Of a stretch of DNA of 60,000 nucleotides, positions 32,312 to 46,600 are shown in pieces (within the stretch, counting starts at the first letter, position 1; each line of letters starts with the position of its first letter). Source of the DNA: Hydractinia symbiolongicarpus (lineage: Eukaryota > Cnidaria > Hydrozoa > Anthoathecata > Hydractiniidae). The stretch lies in assembly GCF_029227915.1 (NCBI RefSeq), contig NC_079879.1, forward strand, positions 7,752,001-7,812,000, given 5' to 3'. The notes under the pieces were generated by a model, which saw nothing but the letters and a program-made list of their open reading frames with translations, did no database searches and was not told where the DNA came from. Position numbers and translations under genes: made by a program.

Positions 32312-32815
32312 TTAAAGGGGAACTCCAGTGAAAATCACTTTTTTCTTTTTCCTTTTATACGTACTCGAAAAAGCATAAGAAATAAAAAACAGCTTACTTA
32401 ACTTGTTTCCTTATTTAAAATTGTTGTACTAGCCTTCGCATATTTATTTTTTTTCTCATAAAAAAACAGACATGCGCGATTTCATTAAGACTGGACCTGA
32501 TTATAAATAATGACGACACATTGTGCAGAAAGTTGGAGAGTATATATATATTAAATATAAACTTATAGTTTACATTTAAATTGTTTGTTTTTGTATGTAT
32601 TTAACCAATCGATCGGAGAAATGTAAAAAAGTTAGTTTTCATAGAATCCCGTCTTTAGAAAAGAAAGAATTCAAACAAAAAATGACTTAAAAAAATGTCG
32701 TGCAATCAAAGTTTTTATATAAAAAGTAAGAAAGATTTTTTACTGAATTTTTGACGAAAAGAATGTAAAAAAAGCGATAAAATATATTATATATGGCTGT
32801 AGCTTTGTAAAGGTT
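32312..32815. mobile_element. TTAA THAP element, second copy, right end missing
   Basis: Starts TTAAAGGGGAACTCCAGTGA, follows copy 1 through ATACGTACTC, GCCTTCGCATAT, ACATTGTGCAGAAAGTTG, the THAP segment and GACGAAAAGAATGTAAAAAA, and loses similarity after GGCTGTAGCTTTGTAAAG. The right terminus is absent. Near 32910 an inverted piece (GACTTTCTGCACGATGTGGC) repeats part of the left arm, so the end is rearranged. Confidence 0.7.
32604..32686 (+). pseudogene. THAP-domain remnant, second copy
   Basis: Reads TNRSEKCKKVSFHRIPSLEK then KEFKQKMT, aligning with the 21763 copy. The start codon and first Cys are lost and the second half is deleted. Confidence 0.6.
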
Positions 32816-32959
32816 ATGTAATGTTCGTCATTATAACAAGACATCTTATCAACGAACAATGCAAACAGTAAGTAAACAAAACTTTTAGAAGGCGAGCTAC
32901 CAATCTTACAGACTTTCTGCACGATGTGGCATAAGCTTATTTATTAGGACTTATTGAAA

Positions 32960-35900
32960 TTAAAAATGTTTTGTATAATTAGTTCTTGCAAAAATAATTC
33001 TATAAAATATCCTGTAATGGTTCTGCTGTTTTACGTAACAGAATGTCTAAGGGAAGCTTTTATGATATCTGAAGCTGTCTACATATATATCCTTCTCTTT
33101 AATTCTTTGTTTTTTTCATGGTTCAAAACACCACAAAAATAAAAAATCTTTTCATAAATTTGATTTGAAACCTTACAATTTTCATAAGTTTTCAGAGTTT
33201 TTTTTTAATAGAGTTTACCTAGCTAGGTACTAGCTAGCTAAACTATATTAAAGTATTATGTAACCTGCTAAAAAAAGGAACATATTTTTTAAAAATTGAA
33301 AGACGCTTATTACAGTTACCAAGATAATTTTTCTTGCATATTTTCTGGAACATAAATTAGAGTTCCGCTTTTGTTAGTCGCATAAATTAACGTGTTCGCA
33401 TAATCTGGCGATATATTGGCGAAAAATCACTAAATCATACCAAGGTATTTTTCGTTGTCTTCTCTCATATCAAAAAGACAAAAAAACCTGGGGACAAGGG
33501 TCCATATGTTTAATACTCCACAATAACTCTTTTGAATGTAAATGAACTTTAGAATTAGGTTTTTACATGTTATGAAAAAATTTCTCTTCTCAGCTAAAAA
33601 GTTTTTGGATATAGATTGCTCTACAACTAATAAAATAGCTTTGTTTTAATTTTTTTTGGAGTATCCCAAGAGATCATGTTTCCATTACCGATGTTTACTG
33701 TTGCACAGTGTCAAGTTAATTTTAAAGATAATAAAAACAACTTTAAGAACCATTAATATTTTTAGAGAAGGCAGCTATACACCTACTAAACATTTCCAAA
33801 GTTTAATGTTCAACATAAAAATAACTTTTCATAATTTTTTAATTTACCAGGGAAAACTATATATTTAAAACAAGGAAGATAAGTCAATTTAACAGCTCTT
33901 ATTTAAATAAAAAACAAAATGACAAACAGAAATTTTATGCCAATGAACAGGAATCGAAATAACTACCAGTCATCGGTCATGACCAACCAAAACTTGAGTT
34001 ATGACTGACCATCTTTTCTCATTCTTACCCTGGTGATCAGTCAGTAATTGTTATTCTTTCTAAGTTATAATTTTCAAGTTTCTGGGAATAAAATGAAGTG
34101 AAGCACACCCAACAAATACTTTCTTTGGAGTGCGAGTTTGTTCCATACTCGATCAATCTCCACCATTTTTCAAAATTTACTGTTAATATTTTTTTTCAAT
34201 CACGCAAATTATTACTTTCAGGATATAACTTTTATTTGTATTAGTTTATTAGTTTGTTTATCCTGTTCGCAGGGCACAATTTTTTTTCCTCACCATGTGT
34301 TATTAATCACACCAGTGAACTGAATTGTATGGATAACATGTTAAGCTCCCTTATACTGTCGATTACACACCTGCCTTTCAAATTTCTTATTTTGATCCCT
34401 GATTAATCCAAGGTTTTTTAGTAAAATAAACCATTCATTTCAGCAAGAAGATCCAAGTTCTAACAGCCATTACAACTGGCTAAGCAAGTAAAAAAATAAA
34501 TTAAAAATTAAAAAAAATCACTTCTACCTCGTACAGGTTGCTTTTATAAAACCCAGATGAAATAGAATTAATAAATAAACTATTTTCAATTTAGTTCATT
34601 TTAGCTTTTCAAGTTGGACTTATGGATCATCATGTCTCTCAATATAAGGAATTGACACGAATTGAGTCTTTCCTGTATCGAAATTAAACTGATCTTGGAA
34701 GATTTATTTTTTTTTTAATTTGCTTACTTAAGACAATTTTTGTTAATTTAGCTTGAATTTAAACAATATTGCGAGACGAAACCAGACGATATCGGAAAGA
34801 TAAAGTACAACAAGAAGAAATGATTGTTCTGAGCCTACTAATTTAATTTTCCAAAAGAATAAATATTTTGAATAGTGTTTTTAGTTTCCTCCTAAATTGT
34901 GTGGATGTAAAACAAAAACAATAATTTTCGTTATCATATCTGTTACATAAAACGCTCAAATTAATGACTTTTACTAACAATTAAAAACTCCTTTTAACAA
35001 ACAGGTTGTTAAAAATTACTTATCTATACTCTATCAACCTAGGTGGGATATGATGCTCAAATAAGTATTGCCAGCCTTGTTCTTAGGGGTTCTTAGAAAA
35101 CTAACAATCCGCGGGGGCAAGGTCACTTAAGTTACTCAGATATGGATTTAGCTGATGAAACTTTTGAACTTAAGGTGGCAGTCAGAATTTCTTTTGTACA
35201 TAATTAGTTACATAAAATTGTTTTCACACTATATATATTTATATATTTCTGTTATAACACACTTGTCACGATTTTATAGCTATATTACTATTATCTTTCA
35301 CCAAAATACCTTAACAATTCCTCTTTAAATTAAAACTTATAATAATTAATTTAATCTAAGGCCAGGATACACCTGTATAATATCATTAAATATATTTTAC
35401 AATAAATTTATAATTTTTCTACAATATACTTATAATTTCTTGTATTGTGATACTTTCATACCATCGTTGCCACAACAACGCTAGCAGATAATAGATATAT
35501 CATCACACAAACAAAAAGGCATTCAAAACCATATTACCAACAATATTATTAAAATCAAATTGGTTTGATTTTATTTAAATATTATAGCTATGCTGCAAAT
35601 TATGAGGTTATGACACACATACCAGGTGTTGACATTATACATATTAAAACTACATATTAAAGCTATATTATAAGAAATTATATATTTCAGTGATATCATA
35701 CAAGTGTATCAGGCCCTTTAGTCTGCGTGCTTGCAAATTATACAGAAAGGAATGAGTAATTATTAAAAAGAAACGTTAATAACAAAAACAGTGCATTATG
35801 TAGGAATTTAGGCGATCTTCATTATGCTACACTGCACAAGCTTTAACTTTTGATAGTATTTTTGTTTTACTTTAAAAATTTTATTCAGACAAAATTTAAA

Positions 35901-36655
35901 AGTCAAAATGTTTTTTTAGAGTTTTTAGTTTCAATAATGGCAAATAGTTCAATTAGTATTATTAACCTAAGTAAAGTTGCATTAAACTTTGTTTTCATCA
36001 CATCGAAACAAAGAAAATAAGAAACAACATTTTACTACTAAATGACTCGCTTGAAACAAACATATTTTTTTTGAAAACAACTTTAATCAGTATACTGTAT
36101 TTAACTTCTTACGTTTTATGTTCAGAAAAACTGGTTAAGAACCTCTGAAATAAAAATTACATTTTGTATATTTTCTTACAGCATGTTATGCTATAAAAAT
36201 AAACTTATTTCATTTTTGCAACATTTTTTCGGCTATCGGAGACAAGAAAGTTAATACTGAGAGAGTCCCTAGCTGAAACACTAAGTTCTCGTGTTTGGGG
36301 TTCAAAAGTTTAGTAGTCCCCCACTTGTCTCCAACATGAAAAATAAAAATGCAGGAAAAAGCTCCCAGGTCACAAAAAATACAAATTCTCGTTGAAAAAC
36401 AAGGATTTTTTACATAGAAATTTCTGGTGACTCATCAATTTTGGTTTCAAGTTAAAATCATTTTATTATGTATTGAGGCCTATATTTTTAGGAAATGTAA
36501 ACAGGCATAAATAATACACTTAGTAAATAAATAAATGTGGACAGCTAAAAAAGGGTTATTGCCACCTTAACAAAACACAAAAACATGTTTTAGCTACCCC
36601 CTTTTTATCAGAGAAAAATATTATATTTATATAAAATAAAAGCTATAAAAGTAAT
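32960..36655. other. Long gene-poor AT-rich stretch
   Basis: No coding motif was recognised on either strand. An imperfect palindrome lies near 33211-33241 (GTTTACCTAGCTAGG and partner). The minus strand near 33320-33420 reads NTLIYATNKSGTLIYVPENM in one short frame, which may be an old repeat. Short open frames are hydrophobic artefacts of T-rich DNA. Confidence 0.5.
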
Positions 36656-36664
36656 ACACAAAAA

Positions 36665-36920
36665 CAGGCCTATCAATAAGAAAATAACAGCAGAGCAATA
36701 AATAGCTCCCTCAAGGTCACAGTCTTTTTTATTTATTTTATTTTATCTTTTTTTATATATTTTGGTTCTTTTTTTCTGTAAATAATAAAAAAGGGAACAT
36801 TGATTTCCATGTAAGATGAATTGATATTGTTCAGCCAGAAAATTTTTTTGGAATTGGGGGAGCAATTAATGGCTCAGCTAGTTTCTCATTTCAGAATTAT
36901 GCGAATTATTGATAGGCCTG
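36665..36920. mobile_element. CAGGCCTATC element, copy 1, with 6-bp target duplication
   Basis: Termini CAGGCCTATCAATAA and TTATTGATAGGCCTG are perfect inverted repeats, and CAAAAA flanks both sides (36659-36664, 36921-36926). The interior matches the copy at 52319 (GATTTCCATGT(A/G)AGATGAATTG, GGAATTGGGGGAGCAATTA) but lacks about 70 bp of it. No coding capacity. Confidence 0.85.
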
Positions 36921-36929
36921 CAAAAAGTT

Positions 36930-39700
36930 GGTAAATGCACATTAAAGTTTAAGGTAGGAAAAGTGCCATTTTATTAAATATATTTTAGTGTTTTCTGCAG
37001 TGATATAATTTATCCACGTTTGTGGTGACAAACGTAAAAAAAGGTAATTGATTTTCCGCCAAAAGTTTGTTTGTGCATTGCTTTAGGAGGTAACTTAGCT
37101 ATACTCTGGAAAATCAATTGAATTCTTGTTACATGTCTTTGGGTTCTTTCAGCTCATGCAGTCACACAAAGTTATAGGGACTTCTTATTTGTAAATTCAC
37201 CAAGCCATAAAATTACCAATGGTATATGTTTTGAAAACACGCTGTTTTGTATAAACTTATAATTCCCAACCTACATCTCTAAAATGTGCACTTGTAAAAG
37301 TACCTTGACAAATGTGAATATGAGGAGACAGACAATCAAAGCACAAATATAAAAAAGGCAGTGTAAGGCTTCCATAATAAATTTCCTTGAAAGATTTTTT
37401 AGGTCTTAGTAAAATGATATGATTTACCACGTAATTACTTTCCTGTTTTAAATAGAACAAGAAACAGTATAGACAACACTACAATTATACTGTTAATTCT
37501 GTGGTAAGGCAACTGCAACTTACTTAATTGTTCTATGGGCCTGACCGACCAATGAAAACAAAAAAATAATAAAAAACAAAAAGGAAAAAAAAAAATTTCC
37601 CCTTCCCATTTTGTGAAAATATAATGAGTATAGAACATAATCAATGTTATTTTTTGTTAGTTGAATGTTAATTTACAATGATTTGCCGAAGGACCGTAAG
37701 CTACTATCAACTTTGCCGTAGAACAACTAATTAAGTTGAGTCATCCAACAGTAATGTATGTTTGTCCTTTTTTTAACAGATAAGTTTTTACAGAAAAATT
37801 AACACGTCTTACAATTGAAAAAGGGTTGAGAAAAATTGTTTTAGGATCTCTTGGCCACTGAGACATTCATCATAGAGGTAAAAAATCTTTGGGACGAAGT
37901 TGAAAAAAGACATGGGAAGCCTGAAAAATATTTGTTTGGGAAGCATGCAAAATATATGCATAATCAGTACAATTTTGTCTAAAAATTGCAAGGAATAAAT
38001 ATCAGTATTATTCATTAGTATTGAAGTCTCAATAATAAAAACAAAAAAAAGAACTCAGTTTAAAAGTCAGTAGTGATCAGAATTAATTAAAAGCAATTGC
38101 CTGAAGCCACTAGTAAAAACAGGAGAAAAAAATAGGAGTCATTGTGCTATTGTGATTAAACAAAAGAATTTAGAAAACAACTATTTCGACTTTAATATTT
38201 TAGACAGCTCTTGGTTTTAAATTAACTTAATATAATTATATATAGTGGATAATAAAAAACGATTTTGAATCACCTCACATCCCTGCGTCAAAAAAGATAA
38301 TAATTAAGTAGTAATTTTTGTCGTTCACTCATTCATTGAAAAAACATAAAAAAGACATGACAGTATTTTTTTTGCCATTGTCATTGCAAATTACAAAGAC
38401 CTTGGATGGCACATCTCTGTGAGCAGTAGTTGAAATTATGGGTAATTAGTCCATCATGGGTATGAACTATTTTTCTCTCCAGGTTATATACATTATTTAG
38501 TTTAGTCATTTAAACCCTTTTTTACCTTTCTATTTCATGGTCCTGCTATGTGACTTTACCAAAACCAATAAAATGATTTTTAGTTGTATATAATTTTTAT
38601 TTGTATTTTTTCTCACCCGTCCTTATTTGGTAAAGCCCATGCCTATAAAACTGCATGTTAGTAAATGTATTAGTAAATAGATGGATTTTGTCATCATTTG
38701 TTTACTTTTCAGCAGTAAGCTTTTTGCCTCTGGCATTTGCGTTGAAGGAAGAAAGATGCTAGGATTTGGTGAAGAGAGGTTTTTCCTGTGGATTTCTTCC
38801 CATAAAAAAATGAGGTTTAAACTTTTATTAAGTCTGAATTGATGCCTTTGTGTGACAAAATGGACTGATAATCACACTGCTTCACATAGACTAGAGCCCC
38901 CATATTTTATAACCCAAGTCAAAAGAGCATACTGCTGAAAATGTAAACAATGAAATTCCTCTGTGTGCTTGTGCTTATAATATTTACAAAAAACCCTTAT
39001 ACAGCACATTGTACAAATAACTTAGGAATAGTGTGTTACTTTATATTATATATTAGAGGCTTTTTATCCTACGTACTAGCTAGTTTTTATATCTGACATT
39101 TACGACTTGTGAAACTTGCATTATAAACCTTATTTCTTAGTTCCTTACTTAGCTATTATAACTCGAAAAATGGAAGGGGACTTACAGATAGAAAAATAGT
39201 TTATAAACTTACTTTATATTCTTCTTAATAGTTCTTAAAAGAACTGTTTTTTTATGCTTCTTTGATATTATATAATTTATTTCTTGTTCGACTGTTCCTT
39301 TCTTTTCCTTCTGGCCGCATAATACAACAAAGTGCATTTCGGGCAGGTTCGGGATCGTGAAAATCTTTGACTGACGTTTTTATTGGCTTATATCGACCAC
39401 GTGACCGGACGCTTCTATTTTAATCGTCTAGATTTTGCAAAGCGGGGAATACGGGATTTTAGGCATTCTGGTTGGCCTAGCGCTCTCAGATATGATATCC
39501 AACCCCCCAGGGCTCTTATTCTCTTTTTGACAATTTCGCCAGGTGGTGTGCATATATATTTAACCTTTTTACGATCATATAATTACTCCAATTATATGGG
39601 TGAAATATGTTTTTACATTTTATACACGACGTAATTGCATATAATTGATCCAATTACGTTGACTATTGTTACAATCAACCCTCTGAAGTATCATCACACA
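36930..39700. other. Gene-poor stretch
   Basis: No coding motif. A GC-richer island near 39370-39530 (CACGTGACCGGACGC, GCAAAGCGGGGAATACGGG) stands out and may be a remnant of a repeat. Confidence 0.5.
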
Positions 39701-39727
39701 TGTTCAATAAGCAACAATAACAAATTT

Positions 39728-39795
39728 TCCCCTTTGAAGTAAAAAAGTTCTCTTTGAAGTAGGAAAAAGTTCTTTGAAGTAAAAAATATTCTTTT
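39728..39795. repeat. Short tandem, about 20-bp unit
   Basis: Three copies of TTTGAAGTA followed by A-rich spacer (CCTTTGAAGTAAAAAAGTTCT). Confidence 0.7.
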
Positions 39796-40049
39796 AGTTA
39801 TTATAAGTAACTATAACTAACTATATGTCAAGTTTAAACCTTACAAATTTATGTTACTGTAAATGGAAAAAGTAAACATCAATCTATCATGAAATAGAAA
39901 AAAAGTAATAAACTGCCCTTTTCAAATGTGAATAAGATTTGCTGCGTTGGCGCCTCAAACGAAGGGTCTTAAAGTAAGCCAAAATAGCTAAAATGTTTAT
40001 ATAATTATTAAAATTAACATTATTTTTGTCAATATTTACAAAAAAAATA

Positions 40050-41132
40050 CAGTGGAATCCCCCTAAAGCGGACACCCTATAAAGCGGACAGCCCTCTAAA
40101 GCGGACAAAAATTTTTGCACCGGCAGAATTTAGGTCAAACTCTCATAAAAAAATCTCTATAAAGCGGACGATTATAAAGCGGACACTCTATAAAGCGGAC
40201 AAAAATCTTTGCACCAAATGACAGTTTCCCTTATAAACACTCCCTATAAAGCGGACAATGGAAAAATAACGAGATGAAATGTCACTTTTTCTTAAAATTT
40301 AAACCATTTTACTTAGTACATCTTTGAGTTTTGTTATTTACCGAGTCCAACACTTTCCTTATATTTTTCTCGGCCCACTCAACTGCCTTTTCAACACCAA
40401 TTAATTGGTACTGGGCAGGATACATCGATTTTGACGCCGATGTTCCAGCTTCGGAGCCAAGAATTAACGAATTAGAAATAAATTGGCGACATCAAATCCG
40501 AGAAGCTAGCATTAATGCAATTGAAAATCCAGAGATGGCATGTCAGGTCGAAGAGATTTCCGAGGATGATGATGAGAGTGAAGACGTGGTTGAAGAAGAA
40601 ATGCTTGGTTTCACCGAGCTAATCACTATGCTTGATAAAATTAAGCGATCTACTATTTTTGATGATACATGCCAAGAAATGTTGTCAACCATTACGAAAA
40701 AGATTGAGGAACTTCAGCTTCAAAATAGAAAACAATCCTCAATCAAAGATTATTTCAAATAGGGAGAAAAACGTGTATTGAAAGACCTATAAGATAAATG
40801 AAATATATCTTCGTAATATAACTTGGTTTCTTAGTTTATAACCTTAGCAACACTTAAAGGTTGGTTGCAACACCGACAAATTTGAGCTGCTAAACTTACT
40901 TTACACAGCCAACTTGGGTTCTTTGCTCGATAAGCTAAATCTATTGATGTTGCCGTCTACCCTAGTGTTGCAAGTCACCCCATGATACCCGCCAGTACTA
41001 CAAAAAAAGCTTTTTTGGTCAAAATTAAAATCTAAAACTAATTTTTTGGTCAACTTCCTATAAAGCGGACATCCCTCTAAAGCGGACACTTTTTTTTTCA
41101 CCAATGGTGTCCGCTTTAGAGGGATTCCACTG
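40050..41132 (+). mobile_element. Tigger/pogo-like DNA transposon, internally deleted
   Basis: Termini CAGTGGAATCCCCCTAAAGC and reverse complement CAGTGGAATCCCTCTAAAGC, flanked by TA at 40048-40049 and 41133-41134. The subterminal regions carry ten copies of TAAAGCGGAC: seven within 40063-40255 and three near the right end, one of them inverted inside the terminus. Such clusters are likely transposase-binding sites. Only the C-terminal part of a transposase remains, and the element is about half the usual autonomous length. Confidence 0.85.
40331..40762 (+). pseudogene. C-terminal Tigger-type transposase fragment
   Basis: An open frame without ATG at its start reads NWYWAGYIDFDADVPASEPR, INELEINWRHQIREASINAI, then an acidic stretch (EISEDDDESEDVVEEEM), LITMLDKIKRSTIF and a final QSSIKDYFK. 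The acidic linker and a terminal [IL]-x-[DK]-[YF]-F are usual for Tigger/TIGD transposases. The helix-turn-helix and DDE domains are gone, so it cannot catalyse transposition. The frame is intact, implying recent deletion or capture. Confidence 0.6.
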
Positions 41133-41349
41133 TAATAAAAATCTATCATAAGCTACACAAATGCAAGAGAAATAATGCTGACGTCCGCAAAGAAATTCTG
41201 ACAAAGTCAGCATTTGAATCATGATTTTTAATTGTCATGTGACAGATATCATCCATACCAAGTTTTATAATTTATAACCTAACACAAGGGAAGTTATGAT
41301 GTTAGGGCACTAAATTATTGTGCTTGAGCATTTAATACTTTTTTCCGCG

Positions 41350-43680
41350 TTTGGTTACTTTCGCAGAATATCTCTTTAGTGATGTAGCTATGAAGGGGTA
41401 TCCGATTTGCCTTTTTGCAAAAGTAAAGATTTACTTCAAATGGTCTGCTAGAACGTTATCTTCTTCGCGCGCGATATTTCTTAAAAGTATCTTTCTAGTG
41501 ATGTATGCAAGGGTATATTCCACCTCTGCTTGTCTACTGTATCGTACATATATTTTATTTGTCTTGTTCTGCTAGGGCATCTAATATTTCAATGGAGCTA
41601 AAAATTCTCGCAAAATTTCCTTTTCATTGACTTATGAATGGGTCCAGCATTTCTGCTTTATTACTGACCAGAAGATGGTTTTCCTTTGAATTTATTTGCC
41701 CTTTTAAAGGATCTAAGATTCTATATTGTGTAGTGTATTGGTCTGGTTTCGGACCTTTGATGTGTCATTACGCAGGAAGGTATTTGTCCAGAACATCGTA
41801 TCTCTTGGTGTATGGATAAGTATAGAATAATACCACTTGTTTAATGTATAGTATATCGTCTTCCCTCGGATTGTCATGTTTTAGGACATCTAATAATGTC
41901 AGTTCGAATGAACATAGAATCGCTTCTAATGAAGTATGAGTGGGTATAGCACACTGCTGTCTGTTCAATGTATTGTTTGACGACTTCCCTAAGATCGACA
42001 TGCTTTGAGACTTTTAATATGTCATTTCACGAGATGGCATTTGTCTATAATATTGTTTTTGGTGTTGTATCGATGGGTACAGAATACTAACTGCTGTTTA
42101 GCATCTATTATGGGAACATATCTTTCTATTGGTGTATAGATATGTATTCAACCTCAGTGGTCTTATACTATAAAAATAACCGTTAAGGTTGCAACCACTT
42201 TCTTTGATTGGTCTGCTTTAGGACATCTAACATGCTATTCAGAGAAGAGTAATTGTCCAAGAGATTGTTTCTATAGATGAATCAATGGGTATAAAGCACT
42301 ACTGCTTGTTCAGTGTATACTGTAACGTCTGTCGTCAGATTGGTCTGCCTTAAGACTTTTAATATGTTTTTTCGCGAGAGAATATTTGTCCAGAATGCAG
42401 TTTTGGTATTTTGTCAAAATATCTGTTCTATTAGTGGATGTATTTGTATCCTACCTCAATACCTCTATAGTGCAACGTGTTCCCTCAGATTGGTTTATAT
42501 TGTAAAGCTTTCGCATTGATTGGTCTGCTTTAGGACTGTTGATGCGTCATTTCCAGGGAGGGTATTTCTCCATAAAATTGTTTCTATTTGTGTATGGATG
42601 TATTTCCAGCATAAGTGTTTGTGCAGGGTAAAGTATAAAATTTTCTCTTTGATTGGTCTTTTAAAATATCTCAGATCTTATTTTGCACATACCTCAACTT
42701 CTAAAAGTGTTACCTTAAATGGCGTATGGATGTGTCTCACATTTACAGACTTCTTTTAATTTTTCTGCTAGGATTTCGACCTTTACTTTCATCCAGGTTG
42801 TTTTTTAGCCATGTATTGTGGAATATCCCATTTACTTACTGGTTTAGGGAGGCTTTATTTGAATAGATCTATTAGGTCATTTTTTAAATAGTCTTATCCA
42901 AGCTGTCACTGTCGTCTCTATTGCATGTGTATATAGAACAAAACCGCCTTTTTAGTGCATACTATACATCTTTCCTCAAATCTAACGGCTTAAGACTTTT
43001 ACTGTGTCATTTGCGAGGGGGTATTTGTCCAGAATATTGTTTCTATTGGTGCATAGATGTGCACCCAACCTCACTGAATGTTTAATTTAAGGCGTAAAGT
43101 CTTCTCTTGATTGGCGTGCTTCATCTTTTCGCGAAAGCGTATTCGTCCAAAGTATAGTGTCTATTTGTGAATGGATTGTTATCCAACATCAGTGTTGGTT
43201 TGGTTTATAGTGAATAGTTTTTCCTTCGATTGGTCTGCTTTGGGACTTTTGATGTGTCATTTTCTTGGAGGGTATTTAGTCAAATATGACTTCTATTGGT
43301 GGATGGATGTGTATCCAACCTCAATATTTGTTCAATTACAGTGTAAAGTCTACACATTGATTAGTCTGCTTTAGAACTTTCATTTTTTTATATCGCGGCA
43401 AAGTACTTGTCCAAAATATAGTGTCTCTTTGTGTATTGACGTGTATTCAACATCAGTGTTTGTTTAGTTTAAAGTATAAAGTCTTCTCTTGATTGGCGTG
43501 CTTGAGGACTTTTAATGTAGGACTTTTGATGTATCATTTCGCAGAAGAGTATTTTGCCATAATATCATTTCTATTGGTAAATGGATGTATACTCAACCTC
43601 AATTGTTGTTTTTTTCAATATGTGATCACTTTGCATTAATTGGTCTACTTTAGAAATTTTGATACGTCATTTCCAGGGAG
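41350..43680 (+). repeat. Array beta, plus orientation
   Basis: About 15-18 diverged units of 110-150 bp with GATTGGTCTGCTTTAGGAC, TGTCATTTCGCGAG, GTATTTGTCCAGAAT, TTCTATTGGTG and TATGGATGTGTATCCAACCT. Conserved short words are separated by variable text. It passes directly into array alpha at about 43.7 kb. The many short frames are incidental. Confidence 0.85.
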
Positions 43681-43699
43681 AACACTTGTTTCTACTGCG

Positions 43700-46600
43700 G
43701 AATAATGTGGCATATTACGTTGGTTATAGCCTATCTACAAAAAAATGCATTTGTTATGTAGCGATAGAGAGTATTATAAGGGTAATATGCAATATTATGC
43801 GATATTACGTTGGTTATGGATTATTGACAGAAAAATATAATATTATTATGGAACGATTGAGAGTATTATGAAGGTATTATGCTGTATTCTGTGATATTAC
43901 GTTGGTATGGCCATCGACAAAAAAAATTTGTATTTTTTATGGAACGATAGAGAGTATTATGAAGGTATTATGCAGTATTATGCGATATTACTTTGGTATG
44001 GCCATCGACAGAAAATTTATGTATTTTTTATGAATTATGAAGGTATTATGCAGTATTATGCAGTATTATGCGATATTACGTTGGTATGGCCATCGACAGA
44101 AAAAATATGTATTTTTTATGGAACGACAGAGAGTATTATGAAGGTATTATGCAGTATTATGCGATATTACGTTGGTATGGCCATCGACAGAAAATTTATG
44201 TATTTTTTATGAATTATGAAGGTATTATGCAGTATTATGCAGTATTATGCGATATTACGTTGGTATGGCCATCGACAGAAAATTTTTGTATTTTTTATGT
44301 AACGACAGAGAGTATTATGAAGGTATTATGCAGTATTATGCGATATTACGTTGGTATGGCCATCGACAGAAAATTTATGTGTTTTTTATGAATTATGAAG
44401 GTATTATGCAGTTTTATGCGATATTACGTTGTTATGGCCATCGACAGAAAATTTAAGTACTTTTTTTGAATTATAAAGGTATTATGCAGTATTATGCAGT
44501 ATTATGCGATATTACGTTGGTATGGCCATCGACAGAAAATTTATGTGTTTTTTATGAATTATGAAGGTATTATGCAGTATTATGCAGTATTATGCGATAT
44601 TACGTTGGTATGGCCATCGACAGAAAATTTAAGTACTTTTTTTGAATTATAAAGGTATTATGCAGTATTATGCAGTATTATGCGATATTACGTTGGTATG
44701 GCCATCGACAGAAAATTTATGTGTTTTTTATGAATTATGAAGGTATTATGCAGTATTATGCAGTATTATGCGATATTACGTTGGTATGGCCATCGACAGA
44801 AAATTTATGTGTTTTTTATGAATTATGAAGGTATTATGCAGTATTATGCGATATTACGTTGTTATGGCCATCGACAGAAAATTTAAGTACTTTTTTTGAA
44901 TTATAAAGGTATTATGCAGTATTATGCAGTATTATGCGATATTACGTTGGTATGGCCATCGACAGAAAATTTATGTGTTTTTTATGAATTATGAAGGTAT
45001 TATGCAGTATTATGCGATATTACGTTGTTATGGCCATCGACAGAAAATTTAAGTACTTTTTTTGAATTATAAAGGTATTATGCAGTATTATGCAGTATTA
45101 TGCGATATTACGTTGGTTATGGATTATTGACAGAAAAAATATGTATTTTTTATGGAACGATAGAGAGTATTATGAAGGCATTATGCAGTATTATGCCATA
45201 TTACGTTGGTATGGCCATCGACAGAAAATTTTTGTATTTTTTATGTAACGACAGAGAGTATTATGAAGGTATTATGCAGTATTATGCGATATTACGTTGG
45301 TATGGCCATCGACAGAAAATTTATGTATTTTTTATGAATTATGAAGGTATTATGCAGTATTATGCAGTATTATGCGATATTACGTTGGTATGGCCATCGA
45401 CAGAAAAAATATGTATTTTTTATGGAACGACAGAGAGTATTATGAAGGTATTATGCAGTATTATGCGATATTACGTTGGTATGGCCATCGACAGAAAATT
45501 TATGTATTTTTTATGAATTATGAAGGTATTATGCAGTATTATGCAGTATTATGCGATATTACGTTGGTATGGCCATCGACAGAAAATTTTTGTATTTTTT
45601 ATGTAACGACAGAGAGTATTATGAAGGTATTATGCAGTATTATGCGATATTACGTTGGTATGGCCATCGACAGAAAATTTATGTGTTTTTTATGAATTAT
45701 GAAGGTATTATGCAGTATTATGCGATATTACGTTGTTATGGCCATCGACAGAAAATTTAAGTACTTTTTTTGAATTATAAAGGTATTATGCAGTATTATG
45801 CAGTATTATGCGATATTACGTTGGTATGGCCATCGACAGAAAATTTATGTGTTTTTTATGAATTATGAAGGTATTATGCAGTATTATGCAGTATTATGCG
45901 ATATTACGTTGGTATGGCCATCGACAGAAAATTTAAGTACTTTTTTTGAATTATAAAGGTATTATGCAGTATTATGCAGTATTATGCGATATTACGTTGG
46001 TATGGCCATCGACAGAAAATTTATGTGTTTTTTATGAATTATGAAGGTATTATGCAGTATTATGCAGTATTATGCGATATTACGTTGGTATGGCCATCGA
46101 CAGAAAATTTATGTGTTTTTTATGAATTATGAAGGTATTATGCAGTATTATGCGATATTACGTTGTTATGGCCATCGACAGAAAATTTAAGTACTTTTTT
46201 TGAATTATAAAGGTATTATGCAGTATTATGCAGTATTATGCGATATTACGTTGGTATGGCCATCGACAGAAAATTTATGTGTTTTTTATGAATTATGAAG
46301 GTATTATGCAGTATTATGCGATATTACGTTGTTATGGCCATCGACAGAAAATTTAAGTACTTTTTTTGAATTATAAAGGTATTATGCAGTATTATGCAGT
46401 ATTATGCGATATTACGTTGGTTATGGATTATTGACAGAAAAAATATGTATTTTTTATGGAACGATAGAGAGTATTATGAAGGCATTATGCAGTATTATGC
46501 CATATTACGTTGGTATGGCCATCGACAGAAAATTTTTGTATTTTTTATGTAACGACAGAGAGTATTATGAAGGTATTATGCAGTATTATGCGATATTACG

